From an uncultured Porphyromonadaceae bacterium (GTDB taxonomy: Bacteria > Bacteroidota > Bacteroidia > Bacteroidales > Muribaculaceae): DNA of 22,581 nt. A program made the position numbers and the translations under genes. Location: the NCBI GenBank assembly GCA_900540205.1, contig UQER01000035.1:1-22581 (forward strand), read 5' to 3'. Positions 8,424 through 15,846 of the stretch are shown here, piece after piece. Under the pieces are notes generated by a model. That model worked only from the letters and a program-made list of their open reading frames with translations, had not been told where the DNA came from and made no database searches. How positions within the stretch are numbered: the first letter of the stretch is position 1; each line of letters starts with the position of its first letter.

Positions 8424-8687
8424 ATTACGTTATAGTTGATTGGTCTATGACAAGCGGGCGGAGTTCTGGTGCTACTCCGGTTTTTGACGATTCACTAAGT
8501 CATTGCAAATGTAATTATAATTTCTGAAATGCGCGTCCCGTCACGAACCACACATAGAGGGTAAAAAACTATGGGCTTCAATTATAATAATGTGTTATAA
8601 ATGACGTTAAGATTATGGTGTGTTTCTGGCATACTTGACAGAAAGATAAGGTCTATATTAAAAATTGAAATTAAGACTCTGCTGTTT
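8424..8687. promoter_or_regulatory. Divergent intergenic region between acyltransferase and wza-like gene
   Basis: These 264 bases separate two genes pointing away from each other, so they must carry promoters in both directions. For the minus strand, 8506-8513 reads TACATTTG, a match to TAnnTTTG, which would give a leader of about 75-80 bases. That leader contains a six-base-pair hairpin (8459-8464 with 8474-8479). For the plus strand I find no exact TAnnTTTG box. I looked for long inverted repeats that would suggest an invertible promoter and found none. Confidence 0.5.
8506..8513 (-). promoter_or_regulatory. Candidate -7 promoter box of the second acyltransferase gene
   Basis: Minus-strand sequence TACATTTG matches the Bacteroidetes -7 consensus and lies about 83 bases upstream of the start codon. 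There is no TTTG at the ideal -33 spacing, so support is moderate. Confidence 0.4.
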
Positions 8688-9503
8688 ATGAAGAATGTTG
8701 TTAGGATGCTTTCGGTTGCAATAATTGTAATGGTGATATTCACCTCATGTTCTTCTGTACCGAAATCTTCTCTCGTGTATTTCCAAGATATATATGCATC
8801 GGATAGTATCGGAGAATATCCGGTGCATTCGTATGAATTGCAAATCCAGCCTGGAGATGAACTGGTGATCACCGTGTCGTCGGTACGGCCTGAGGCTACA
8901 TTGTCGTATAATTTGCCGATGAATAATCCTGCAACATCTTCCACTTTAAAAAGCACATCGCAGGCGCGTCAGCAGACTTATCTTGTCTCATCTGATGGCG
9001 AGATAACACTTCCAGTCATAGGCAAGCTTCATGTTGCCGGGCTTTCCGTTTCGCAGCTCACTGATAAAATCACCGAACTTGTTTCAAGAGATGTGGTGGA
9101 TCCCGTTGTTATGGTCCGGCTGGTAAACTTCAAGGTGAACGTGATGGGTGAAGTCAAGGAACCTAAGCAGATTGAAGTGGATGGTGAGAGAATGTCGATT
9201 CTTGACGCACTGGCAGCGGCCGGCGACCTGACGGTTTACGGTAACCGTGAGAATGTGCTTCTTATCCGCGAGGAGGATGGTGTGCGCAAGTATTATCACA
9301 TCAATCTCAACGATTCCAAACTGCTTGAATCACCTCAGTTTTATCTGCAGCAAAATGATGTGATTGTGGTATCGCCCAACCAGATTCAGCAGTCAAATTC
9401 CCGCTACAATCAATTCAATGCCTATAAGCTTTCGGTTATTTCAACCGTAGTGAGCGCCGCCTCGGTGATTGCATCACTTGTTATTGCACTGACTATAAAA
9501 TAG
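8688..9503 (+). CDS. Wza-type polysaccharide export lipoprotein
   Basis: The start was set at 8688. From there the product begins with a lipoprotein signal peptide (MKNVVRML, a hydrophobic stretch, then FTSC with Cys21) followed by SSVPKSSLVYFQD, the usual start of Bacteroidetes Wza proteins. An upstream ATG at 8601 would add 29 residues ahead of the signal peptide and is unlikely. The mature part has a polysaccharide export domain (LQIQPGDELVITV at about 51-63, then SSDGEITLPVIGKLHVAGLS near 101-120) and an SLBB-type region (VNVMGEVKEPKQIEVDGERM, about 150-169). It ends in a hydrophobic helix at about 248-270. Family knowledge places it in the outer membrane as the export channel working with Wzc. 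It is the only plus-strand gene in the locus. Its last 30 bases overlap the end of the facing glycosyltransferase gene. Confidence 0.9.
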   Translation: MKNVVRMLSVAIIVMVIFTSCSSVPKSSLVYFQDIYASDSIGEYPVHSYELQIQPGDELVITVSSVRPEATLSYNLPMNNPATSSTLKSTSQARQQTYLVSSDGEITLPVIGKLHVAGLSVSQLTDKITELVSRDVVDPVVMVRLVNFKVNVMGEVKEPKQIEVDGERMSILDALAAAGDLTVYGNRENVLLIREEDGVRKYYHINLNDSKLLESPQFYLQQNDVIVVSPNQIQQSNSRYNQFNAYKLSVISTVVSAASVIASLVIALTIK

Positions 9504-10508
9504 GATATCGTCAATTAATGAAGATACCTCTTTCCCCAGCCGATAAGTGGTGAATTTTTCCGTGAATTCATTTCTGGCATTTTGAGAGATTCCAGTGTAT
9601 ATTTTCGGGTTTTCACTCAGGACTTTTAATACGTTGTGTAATGCTGTCGGCGTTTTGTCAATTATGAATCCGGTCTGATTGTCTTCCAGATAAAATCTGG
9701 CGGTTTTATTTTCAGTGACAATCACAGGTTTGCCGAGCATCATTGCTTGCAGAATTACAAGTTGTCCTGAAGATGTTTCCGTGTCTTTGAGAGGAACTAC
9801 CACGCAAAAACATTCTGCCATTCTGTGCAGCATCGCATCGCCAAAACAATCGCGAAGCACGGTTATATGCTTTTTGTCAATCTTTGGATAATAGTTGTCT
9901 GCCGCGATTACAACCCGGAAGTTTTCCGGCGACGCATTGCAGAGAAAATCATAGTCACGTAGCGACCGTCCCGTGGAAAAAATGAAATCGCCCTTGGTGG
10001 TTTCAACAGGAGTGTCATCTATTCCAAGATGGAGGGCAGTAAATCTTTCTTGTGGCAGCCCGAGGAGTTGGGAGTAATGGTTGACTTCACTTTGTGAATA
10101 CACTGTTACACGCTTCACCAGTTTTGCGCCGAGCGCATATTTTACAAATTGTCGGTAGAGTTTTCCTTTGAATCCATCACGTGGCTTATAGATGAATGTC
10201 ATTATAATGATCGGGCACTTGATTTTAAGGTGTAGGAACCGTATTATAGCACCCATATAAATGCCGAAAAACTGTTGCCAGGCAACGACAGCATCATATC
10301 GTTTGCAGCAAAAAATGGCTTTAATCGCTAATGACAGATAACTTAATTGTCGGCGGAAGTTGCCTAAGCCCTTATGATATTCCGGTGTATTTGAAATATT
10401 ATTTATGCAATCTACCACATATGATTCTTGAAGAGCAGACGTAAAGCCCCAGCCTTTGCTGATCTCGGTGTCAAGAAGAATGATTATTGTTTTTTTCGTC
10501 GCACCCAT
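9474..10508 (-). CDS. Glycosyltransferase, divergent GT4-like
   Basis: The 344-residue cytoplasmic protein has a two-lobed GT-B appearance. The second lobe carries DFIFSTGRSLRDYDFL (about 174-189), which fits the sugar-nucleotide site of GT4 enzymes, and SSGQLVILQAMMLGKPVIVT (about 246-265), which aligns with the family's E-x7-E loop. Both glutamates of that loop are replaced here, by Ser246 and Gln254, as happens in some GT4-like subgroups. The first lobe includes a hydrophobic patch at 84-105 that may attach to the membrane. It should add one sugar to the lipid-linked repeat unit; donor and acceptor cannot be read from the sequence. The gene is AT-rich, unlike the glycosyltransferase just upstream (10600-11733), and the composition changes in the 91-base gap between them. 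Its 3' end overlaps the wza-like gene tail to tail. Confidence 0.78.
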   Translation of the reverse strand: MGATKKTIIILLDTEISKGWGFTSALQESYVVDCINNISNTPEYHKGLGNFRRQLSYLSLAIKAIFCCKRYDAVVAWQQFFGIYMGAIIRFLHLKIKCPIIIMTFIYKPRDGFKGKLYRQFVKYALGAKLVKRVTVYSQSEVNHYSQLLGLPQERFTALHLGIDDTPVETTKGDFIFSTGRSLRDYDFLCNASPENFRVVIAADNYYPKIDKKHITVLRDCFGDAMLHRMAECFCVVVPLKDTETSSGQLVILQAMMLGKPVIVTENKTARFYLEDNQTGFIIDKTPTALHNVLKVLSENPKIYTGISQNARNEFTEKFTTYRLGKEVSSLIDDILFYSQCNNK

Positions 10509-10599
10509 GTTGATGTGAGGTAGGATTTGTAATGTTGGCTTGGGTTAAAGGGGTATGATTTAAAATTTGTCTGATAACTTGTGATATGCAATAGCTGGT

Positions 10600-11733
10600 T
10601 TACTCGTTGAGGAGGGCGGTGTAGAGGGCGGCGGTGCGGGTGGCGATGTTGTCCCAGTCGTAGCGGCTCATGTCGTAGGTGAGGCGTTGGGGTGGGGTGT
10701 CAACCATCTGCTGCAGGCGTGCGGCAAGGGCGTCGATGTCACCGCAGGGGAAGTAGCATTGGGAATCGAGGCCGACCTCGAGGTTGGCGGGGATGTCGCT
10801 CACCACCACCTGAGCCCCATAGCTCATGGCTTCAAGCAGGGCTATCGGCAACCCCTCGTGCGACGACGGCAGACAGAAGCACCGGCATGCCGTGAGCAGC
10901 GAATGCAGTTTGTCGCCTTTTATGAATCCGGTGAGCACCACGCCGTTGCGTTCAGCTGCCAGTTTGAGTGAGCGGGAATATGCGTCGGGAAATTCGGTGT
11001 CGCCCGCAAGAACGAGTTTATACCCCTTCATGTCGATGCGCGAACAAGCCTCTATCAGATGGTGCAGGTTCTTTTCAGGCACGAACCGGCACATGCCGAG
11101 GATGAATTTACCGGGCTTGATGCCGAGTTGCGCGAAATAGTCGGGCAGTTCCACCGGCTGTGGCGCAGGCACCCCGTTCGGAATCAGTTCCACCCCTTCG
11201 GTACGGCCGCAGTTGTCGGCGATAAGTTTGCGTATCACTTCCGAAATCACTATGACACGGTCGGCGAAGCGGCATCCCATCCGTTCGCCCATGCGCAGGG
11301 CGGTGCGTGCGGCGCGGCCCCATTTGTCGCGGTCGTAGTCCGGACCGTGGTGAGTGAACACCACTTTCATGCCGAGCCATTTGGCATAGGGCGTAAGGAG
11401 GGCCGGACCCACGGCATGAATGTGCACAATGTCGGCTCCCCGCCGGTGAGCTTCCCTGATGGCGCGGAATGTGTGCACGATGGCTTCAAGTGCCTTGCGA
11501 CGGGGGGAGGGGATGGTCACGAGTTTCACGCCGTTCCACTCCTGCAGATTGTCGGCGGCGTATGCGCCCCGGCGCATCACCGTCACGTCGAATCCCTGAG
11601 AGGCAATCCGTGGAAACAGCTGCTCGCAATGTGTCTCCACGCCTCCCATAATGCGGGGAATGCCCCTTGTGCCTGTCACGGCCACGCGGGGACGGCGGTC
11701 TGTGTGTCGGCAGAGGTTCTCGTCCATGTGCAT
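10600..11733 (-). CDS. GT4 family glycosyltransferase
   Basis: The 377-residue product begins, after a short polar leader, with VAVTGTRGIPRIMGGVETHC (about residues 17-36). This is the R-G-I-P-x-x-x-G-G-x-E-T signature of a GT4 subgroup that includes many rhamnosyl- and related transferases. The acceptor lobe has DIVHIHAVGP, the hinge VISEVIRKL, and IPNGVP. The donor lobe has LGMCRFVPEKNLHHLIEA, LVLAGD, and the E-x7-E motif Glu293 to Glu301 in EGLPIALLEAMSYG, which binds the nucleotide-sugar diphosphate. All catalytic landmarks are in place and the length is normal. A second ATG six bases downstream (11727) is also possible as the start. The gene is GC-rich like rsmA. It lies 83 bases behind the radical SAM gene and is probably cotranscribed with it. 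It acts in the cytoplasm on a lipid-linked sugar; the exact sugar is unknown. Confidence 0.9.
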   Translation of the reverse strand: MHMDENLCRHTDRRPRVAVTGTRGIPRIMGGVETHCEQLFPRIASQGFDVTVMRRGAYAADNLQEWNGVKLVTIPSPRRKALEAIVHTFRAIREAHRRGADIVHIHAVGPALLTPYAKWLGMKVVFTHHGPDYDRDKWGRAARTALRMGERMGCRFADRVIVISEVIRKLIADNCGRTEGVELIPNGVPAPQPVELPDYFAQLGIKPGKFILGMCRFVPEKNLHHLIEACSRIDMKGYKLVLAGDTEFPDAYSRSLKLAAERNGVVLTGFIKGDKLHSLLTACRCFCLPSSHEGLPIALLEAMSYGAQVVVSDIPANLEVGLDSQCYFPCGDIDALAARLQQMVDTPPQRLTYDMSRYDWDNIATRTAALYTALLNE

Positions 11734-11816
11734 CGTGGATTATGGATGTTATGATATGAAGTTTTCAGGCCAGCGTGAGGCCTTGTTTTGTCTGGCAGGT
11801 TGTTCAGGCTCCCTTC

Positions 11817-12953
11817 CTATTCGGCTGTCTGGCGTCCGAGCGCCGCCTGCGACTTGGCCGAAAGGCCGTTGTTCACCTCCCTGGCGTTCTTTTCGCAGGT
11901 GGAAAGGCGGTCGAGCTGCTCCTTGGTCACCTTGCCGTCGCGGTAGTTGCGGCACACCTCAAGCTCATACATTGAGTAGCTTCCGCCCAGCAGCGATTTA
12001 AGCTTGTGGCGGATTACCCACCAGAGCGGTTTGCCGATGTATTTGTGCATGGCGGGCGATGCCGAGCCTATCATCCAGCAGTTGCGGTCGCAGCAGCGCA
12101 CCTTGCGGCGTACGGCCTCGGCCTGCGGAGATGTCCAGAGCTCGTCCCACGTCTGGGTGTTCAGGTTGCCCATCACCTCCTTGTCGCGTGTGCCGTTGCA
12201 TGGCATCACGTCGCCGTAGGGGTCGATGAAGAAGGTGTCGAAACTCATGTCGCACGGCAGAAGGCGCTTCTGTCCGTATATGTAGTTGATCAGGCCGTGG
12301 TTGAAGTAGGCGCGGAACCATTTTTTCGGCGAGTTCGACTTGAGCAGACGGTTGATGAGCCGCTCGAAGTTGGCCGCCACCATGGGGCGGTCGTGGATTA
12401 TGTTGCGTGCCTCCACGAAGTAGAACGAATTGTGGAGCGAAGCCGTGGCGAACTCCATCCCCATGTCGTTGCTTATTTCATAGAGCGGCACCAGGTCGGA
12501 GGCGTTGCGGTCCTGCACGGTCATGCCGAACCCTACATCCTTCATACCGGCCTCACGAAGTTTTTTCAGGGTCTGCAGGCCGCGCTGATAGCCGTTCGAC
12601 AGGCCGCGGATGGCGTTGTTGGTGCCTTCAAGCCCTTCGATTGAGATGCGGATGCCTATCTGCGGGAACTCCTTGCAGAGGTCGAGGATGCGGTCGGTGA
12701 AGAAGCCGTTGGTGGAGATTACTATGCGGTCGCTCTTTTTGTAGAGTTCGCGCACCACCTCCTTGAGGTCGGTGCGGATGAACGGTTCGCCTCCGGTGAT
12801 GTTTGTGAAATACATCTTGGGGAGTTTCCGTATGGTCTCGATCGAGATCTCCTCATCGGGTTGGGATGGTGCCTTGTAGCGGCTGCACATTGAGCAGCGG
12901 GCATTGCACCTGTATGTCACGATTACCGTGCCGTTGAGTTTTTTTTCTGACAT
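11817..12953 (-). CDS. Radical SAM protein with SPASM-like C-terminal cysteines
   Basis: The 378-residue protein has the radical SAM cluster motif C-x3-C-x2-C at Cys16, Cys20 and Cys23 (TYRCNARCSMC). The SAM-binding ITGGEPF follows at 52-58, then the barrel strand IRISIEGLEG at 101-110. In its C-terminal third it has Cys234 and Cys252, the latter within FIDPYGDVMPCNG, then W-D-E-L-W-T-S-P and Cys287, Cys288 and Cys292. This resembles a SPASM or Twitch region that holds a further iron-sulfur cluster. Such enzymes use a SAM-derived radical to modify peptides, sugars or other small molecules. It lies 29 bases behind one GT4 gene and 83 bases before another, with host-like GC content. No precursor peptide gene is visible, so a role in sugar or polysaccharide modification is the simplest guess, but the substrate is unknown. 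Confidence 0.88.
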   Translation of the reverse strand: MSEKKLNGTVIVTYRCNARCSMCSRYKAPSQPDEEISIETIRKLPKMYFTNITGGEPFIRTDLKEVVRELYKKSDRIVISTNGFFTDRILDLCKEFPQIGIRISIEGLEGTNNAIRGLSNGYQRGLQTLKKLREAGMKDVGFGMTVQDRNASDLVPLYEISNDMGMEFATASLHNSFYFVEARNIIHDRPMVAANFERLINRLLKSNSPKKWFRAYFNHGLINYIYGQKRLLPCDMSFDTFFIDPYGDVMPCNGTRDKEVMGNLNTQTWDELWTSPQAEAVRRKVRCCDRNCWMIGSASPAMHKYIGKPLWWVIRHKLKSLLGGSYSMYELEVCRNYRDGKVTKEQLDRLSTCEKNAREVNNGLSAKSQAALGRQTAE

Positions 12954-12982
12954 TATCTGTTTTGCCGGAGAGAGCAGGATGG

Positions 12983-14143
12983 TTAGGATTGATAGATGCG
13001 CATGAGCGCCTCGTAGTAGGCGTCGCTTGAATAGCGTGCCGTGGCGTCAGCCGCAATTTTGTGAGGGTTGAACGTGGTGGCGAACATGTGGGCTATGGAA
13101 TGGCGGAGCTGGTCGGTGTCGCCGGGGGTGAAGGTAAATCCGTTCGCACCCGGTTCAATCAGCTCGGGGATGCCGCCGATATGGGAGCCGAGCACCGGAG
13201 TGCCCAGGCACAGCGATTCGAGCACCGACAGGGGATTGTTCTCGCTGCATTCCGACGGGATCACCGAGAAACGGGCATGTTCCAGCAGCGGGCGGAACTC
13301 ATCCCATGCCATCTGGCCACGGAACTCGATGTTGCCGTATGCGCCATATTTGGTTTTCAGTTCGTCGAGCAGATCGCCGCCGCCCACCACTATTAGCCGG
13401 TGCGGCAGTTGCGAGGCTGCCTCGCACAGTGTGCGCACGCCTTTCACTGCCGTGACGCGCCCCACGTAGATATAGTAGTCCTCCTTCTCCGTCGACGGAT
13501 AGGCCACTTTGGCTGGATCCACGAAGTTGGGAAGAACGGTGAATTTGTCGGCATCATAGCCGCCTGCCACGCACAGCTCCTTCAGGAACCTGCTTGGCGG
13601 CAGAAACACGTCGGTGCATGCCTGCAGCCGCCGTGCATTCCATTTTTTTGCCTCGAGCCAGCCGATCATGGCTCCGGGGAGCCATCCCGGCATGCAGCAG
13701 TGGCGCATCACCGCCTTCTTGTCGGTGAAGCACTCGGTGCATTCGCGGCCGTTGCGGCGGCAGGTGTAGCAAGGGCACACCAGCTTTGTGTCATGGAGAG
13801 TCCACACCACGCGTATGCCCTGCCTGTGGGCTATTTCGGCCACTACGGGCGAGAGCTGCGAATGTATGTTGTGCAGATGCACCACATCCGGCTTGAAATC
13901 GCGCAGCAGGCGCCTGAAGCTGTCGCGCACCTTGTGCGCACCCATCGGGCGCAGCAGGGCGTCCTTGGCCTTCATCTCCCGGGGCCAGTAGCCGCTCCAC
14001 TCCGAGGGGAGATTGGAAGGGAACTGCATGGCATAGACGGCCACCTCGTGCCCGTGTTCGAGGAGCATGCGCTCCACGTTGAGGGTTACGATGCAGTCGC
14101 CTCCGCGGGGATAGTAAAATTTGTTGACCAGGAGGATTCTCAT
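12983..14143 (-). CDS. GT4 family glycosyltransferase with a cysteine-rich insert
   Basis: The 386-residue enzyme starts with MRILLVNKFYYPRGGD, a canonical GT4 N-terminus that fixes the start codon. The acceptor lobe has DVVHLHNIHSQLSP (about 86-99) and WTLHD. It is followed by a cluster of seven cysteines at 123, 125, 128, 135, 138, 149 and 150. The donor lobe has YYIYVGRVTAVKGV (about 223-236) and VVGGGD. The E-x7-E motif is Glu301 to Glu309 in SENNPLSVLESLCLG, which binds the nucleotide-sugar diphosphate. The cysteine cluster looks able to bind zinc; related GT4 enzymes of surface polysaccharide loci often have a shorter version. This is the first gene of the polysaccharide transcription unit. 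A consensus promoter ends only about seven bases before the ATG, so its mRNA should have almost no leader. The acceptor and sugar are unknown. Confidence 0.9.
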   Translation of the reverse strand: MRILLVNKFYYPRGGDCIVTLNVERMLLEHGHEVAVYAMQFPSNLPSEWSGYWPREMKAKDALLRPMGAHKVRDSFRRLLRDFKPDVVHLHNIHSQLSPVVAEIAHRQGIRVVWTLHDTKLVCPCYTCRRNGRECTECFTDKKAVMRHCCMPGWLPGAMIGWLEAKKWNARRLQACTDVFLPPSRFLKELCVAGGYDADKFTVLPNFVDPAKVAYPSTEKEDYYIYVGRVTAVKGVRTLCEAASQLPHRLIVVGGGDLLDELKTKYGAYGNIEFRGQMAWDEFRPLLEHARFSVIPSECSENNPLSVLESLCLGTPVLGSHIGGIPELIEPGANGFTFTPGDTDQLRHSIAHMFATTFNPHKIAADATARYSSDAYYEALMRIYQS

Positions 14144-14149
14144 AGCTCA

Positions 14150-14180
14150 CAAAGATAAGCATTTCCCTCCAATCCTCAAA
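14150..14180 (-). promoter_or_regulatory. Consensus promoter at the head of the polysaccharide locus
   Basis: On the minus strand the sequence is TTTG (14177-14180), 19 bases, then TATCTTTG (14150-14157). Both boxes and the spacing match the Bacteroidetes consensus exactly. The -7 box ends about seven bases before the ATG of the GT4 gene, so the transcript should begin within a few bases of the start codon. Confidence 0.8.
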
Positions 14181-14202
14181 ATCCGCTGACGGCAAGTAAA
14201 CG

Positions 14203-14241
14203 GCAAGGCGATGCTCCCGGATGGCCGGGGCATCGCCTTGC
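14203..14241 (-). terminator. Hairpin terminator of the sus-type operon
   Basis: Bases 14203-14214 pair perfectly with 14230-14241 (12 base pairs). After a single bulged T the stem continues for five more pairs (14216-14220 with 14225-14229) around a four-base loop. It begins 29 bases after the susF-like stop codon. On the minus strand it is followed by CGTTTACTTG, a weak T-tract. Position and strength fit a terminator that separates the sus-type operon from the glycosyltransferase promoter just downstream. Confidence 0.78.
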
Positions 14242-14269
14242 GGTAATGTAGTGTAATCGTCGGGTGCGA

Positions 14270-15772
14270 TTATTTTTTGGTCATTGTGTAGGTGGGATAG
14301 TTGCCTGCGAAGCTGATGGTGATGGTGTATTCGCCTGCTTCGGTTGCCAAGATGTTGCCACCGTCAACTTTCAGCTGGTTGTCGGTGTCGGCCCCGTAGT
14401 TCATCTCCCATGAGGGATCGCCGTTGAATTTGAATTTCCATTCAGTGTTGGCATCGAACGTAACGTCTGCAGTCCATGTGCGGAAGTCTTCCGACGGGGT
14501 CATTGCCAGACCGGCATCCCATCCGTAGGTGCCACCGACAATGCCGACGGTGGTGATGGGTGTCAGCGAGTAGGTGAGTTCGGCGGTGTTGACCTTAACC
14601 CAGTAGAGGCCTGCGGCGTCAACGGGGATGTCAGATCCGGGTTTTTCGAGTGCGCCGGGAACGATGGCGTCGCCATCTTTCTTTGCACCGTAGGTCTTGG
14701 CGTTGTCCCATGTGTCGGTGTCGCCGGCATAGAGCTTGAAGATGCCGGTGAGCACAGCGGCGCCCATGTTGTAGGCTACCTCGACGTCATTTTCAGTCTT
14801 CTTCACGAGGCCGAGCCAGTTGGAGGCTGCTTTGTTCCATCCGTTAGAGTTGCCCGGGGTGCTGAGGTATTCGGGAGCCTTGAGCTCTTCAATGGTGTAC
14901 TCCATGGTCTCCATGTTGATTGTGACCTTATAGGTGCCGGCATTTGCAATCTTACCGGCTTTGGCATCGTTCCCTTCAGCCAGCATGCCTGATACATCTT
15001 CGCTACCGTCTACAGTGGGGCCGTACACGTAATCCCAGCTGCCTTCGTCAACAGCTTTCTGGGAGGCAATCTTCCAGTAACATCCATTGCCATCGTTGAT
15101 GCCTTCGGGAATCTCTACAGTGATTGTGAAAATGGGATCGTCGTAAACATCAGCATCCGAGTGGGTGAATTTAAAGTCGGCTGTTCCTTCTGCCGTTATG
15201 CCCCAATCGTTGGTGTTGCCGATAAAGTAGTAGTTGCTGTAGATCACGAAGCCCTGGTCCATGCAGGTTTCCTTCACGGCACCCTGAGCCACGTAGTAGT
15301 CGGGACCGCCGATGCGGTATTTCACACCGTCAATGGTTGCGTAGGCTGCGATGCGGTAGAATGCGTCCTTCACTTTGGGCGATTTGCCGAACAGAAGCAC
15401 ATGTGCTGCGCTCCAGCTGTTGGCGTCAACATAGCCGTTGCCGTCTTCCGACATGGTTACGGGCATGGTTTCCATCGGGTCGAAGCCTTCGTTCTTGCCG
15501 AGTTCGAACTCATAGCTCATTTTGGCGCCTTCGGGCAGGTCGGTCACTTCGGTGACGGTGAGCACCTGAACGTTCGGTTCGTTTTTGTAGTTTTCAAGAG
15601 CGATGGTTTCGTCGGGTGTGGTGAGAACACCTGCAGCGGCACCGTTCACATTCGAGCCTTCGAGCACCGGCAGCTGCGGGTTGGCCTGGATGGGGGCGGT
15701 TTCGGGTCCGTCATCGCAGGCTGAGAAAGCCATGGCCAGCGCTCCGAGCAGATATATGCTTAATTTTTTCAT
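14270..15772 (-). CDS. SusF-like surface glycan-binding lipoprotein
   Basis: The 500-residue product has a lipoprotein signal peptide ending in FSAC (Cys19), followed by acidic residues as in many surface-exported Bacteroidetes lipoproteins. After an N-terminal SusE/F-type domain (about 30-165) there are three similar modules. Each begins with a strand leading to a conserved tryptophan: YYFIGNTNDWG (Trp190), YLSTPGNSNGWN (Trp312) and VGIVGGTYGWDAG (Trp418). This repeat plan matches SusF, whose modules are carbohydrate-binding and hold glycan at the cell surface without cutting it. The first 19 residues are very like those of the preceding gene's product, as expected for paralogues. It is the last gene of the susC-D-E-F order, 93 bases behind the susE-like gene with a hairpin in the gap, and ends just before a terminator. 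Alpha-glucan binding is likely by analogy but not shown. Confidence 0.85.
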   Translation of the reverse strand: MKKLSIYLLGALAMAFSACDDGPETAPIQANPQLPVLEGSNVNGAAAGVLTTPDETIALENYKNEPNVQVLTVTEVTDLPEGAKMSYEFELGKNEGFDPMETMPVTMSEDGNGYVDANSWSAAHVLLFGKSPKVKDAFYRIAAYATIDGVKYRIGGPDYYVAQGAVKETCMDQGFVIYSNYYFIGNTNDWGITAEGTADFKFTHSDADVYDDPIFTITVEIPEGINDGNGCYWKIASQKAVDEGSWDYVYGPTVDGSEDVSGMLAEGNDAKAGKIANAGTYKVTINMETMEYTIEELKAPEYLSTPGNSNGWNKAASNWLGLVKKTENDVEVAYNMGAAVLTGIFKLYAGDTDTWDNAKTYGAKKDGDAIVPGALEKPGSDIPVDAAGLYWVKVNTAELTYSLTPITTVGIVGGTYGWDAGLAMTPSEDFRTWTADVTFDANTEWKFKFNGDPSWEMNYGADTDNQLKVDGGNILATEAGEYTITISFAGNYPTYTMTKK

Positions 15773-15816
15773 TGTCTTGTTATGAATTGTTTTAAGTGAT
15801 TCTTCGGCCGGGCGAC

Positions 15817-15846
15817 CAGGGATTTGCGCCGAAATGCAAATCCCTG
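15817..15846 (-). other. Intercistronic hairpin between susE-like and susF-like genes
   Basis: An 11-base perfect inverted repeat (15817-15827 with 15836-15846) surrounds an eight-base loop in the 93-base gap. No T-tract follows on either strand, so a strong terminator is unlikely. It could mark an mRNA processing or stabilising site that adjusts the ratio of the two lipoproteins. Confidence 0.6.

Noticed and set aside
8459..8486. CGGAGT/ACTCCG hairpin followed by five T residues on the plus strand
   Set aside because: The stem is only six base pairs with a nine-base loop, and no plus-strand gene lies upstream for it to terminate, since both neighbours diverge from this region.
8601..8687. 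Upstream ATG that would extend the wza-like protein by 29 residues
   Set aside because: The extension would precede a complete lipoprotein signal peptide starting at 8688, which cannot work from an internal position.
8424..8687. Possible invertible promoter like those of Bacteroides capsule loci
   Set aside because: No pair of long inverted repeats flanks the region; only short chance-level stems (five to six base pairs) are present.
11059..11754. Plus-strand open frame opposite the GT4 gene, and similar long frames opposite rsmA, the radical SAM gene and the sus-type genes
   Set aside because: GC-rich coding DNA often leaves the opposite strand open. None of these shows recognisable motifs, and all are fully covered by well-supported minus-strand genes.
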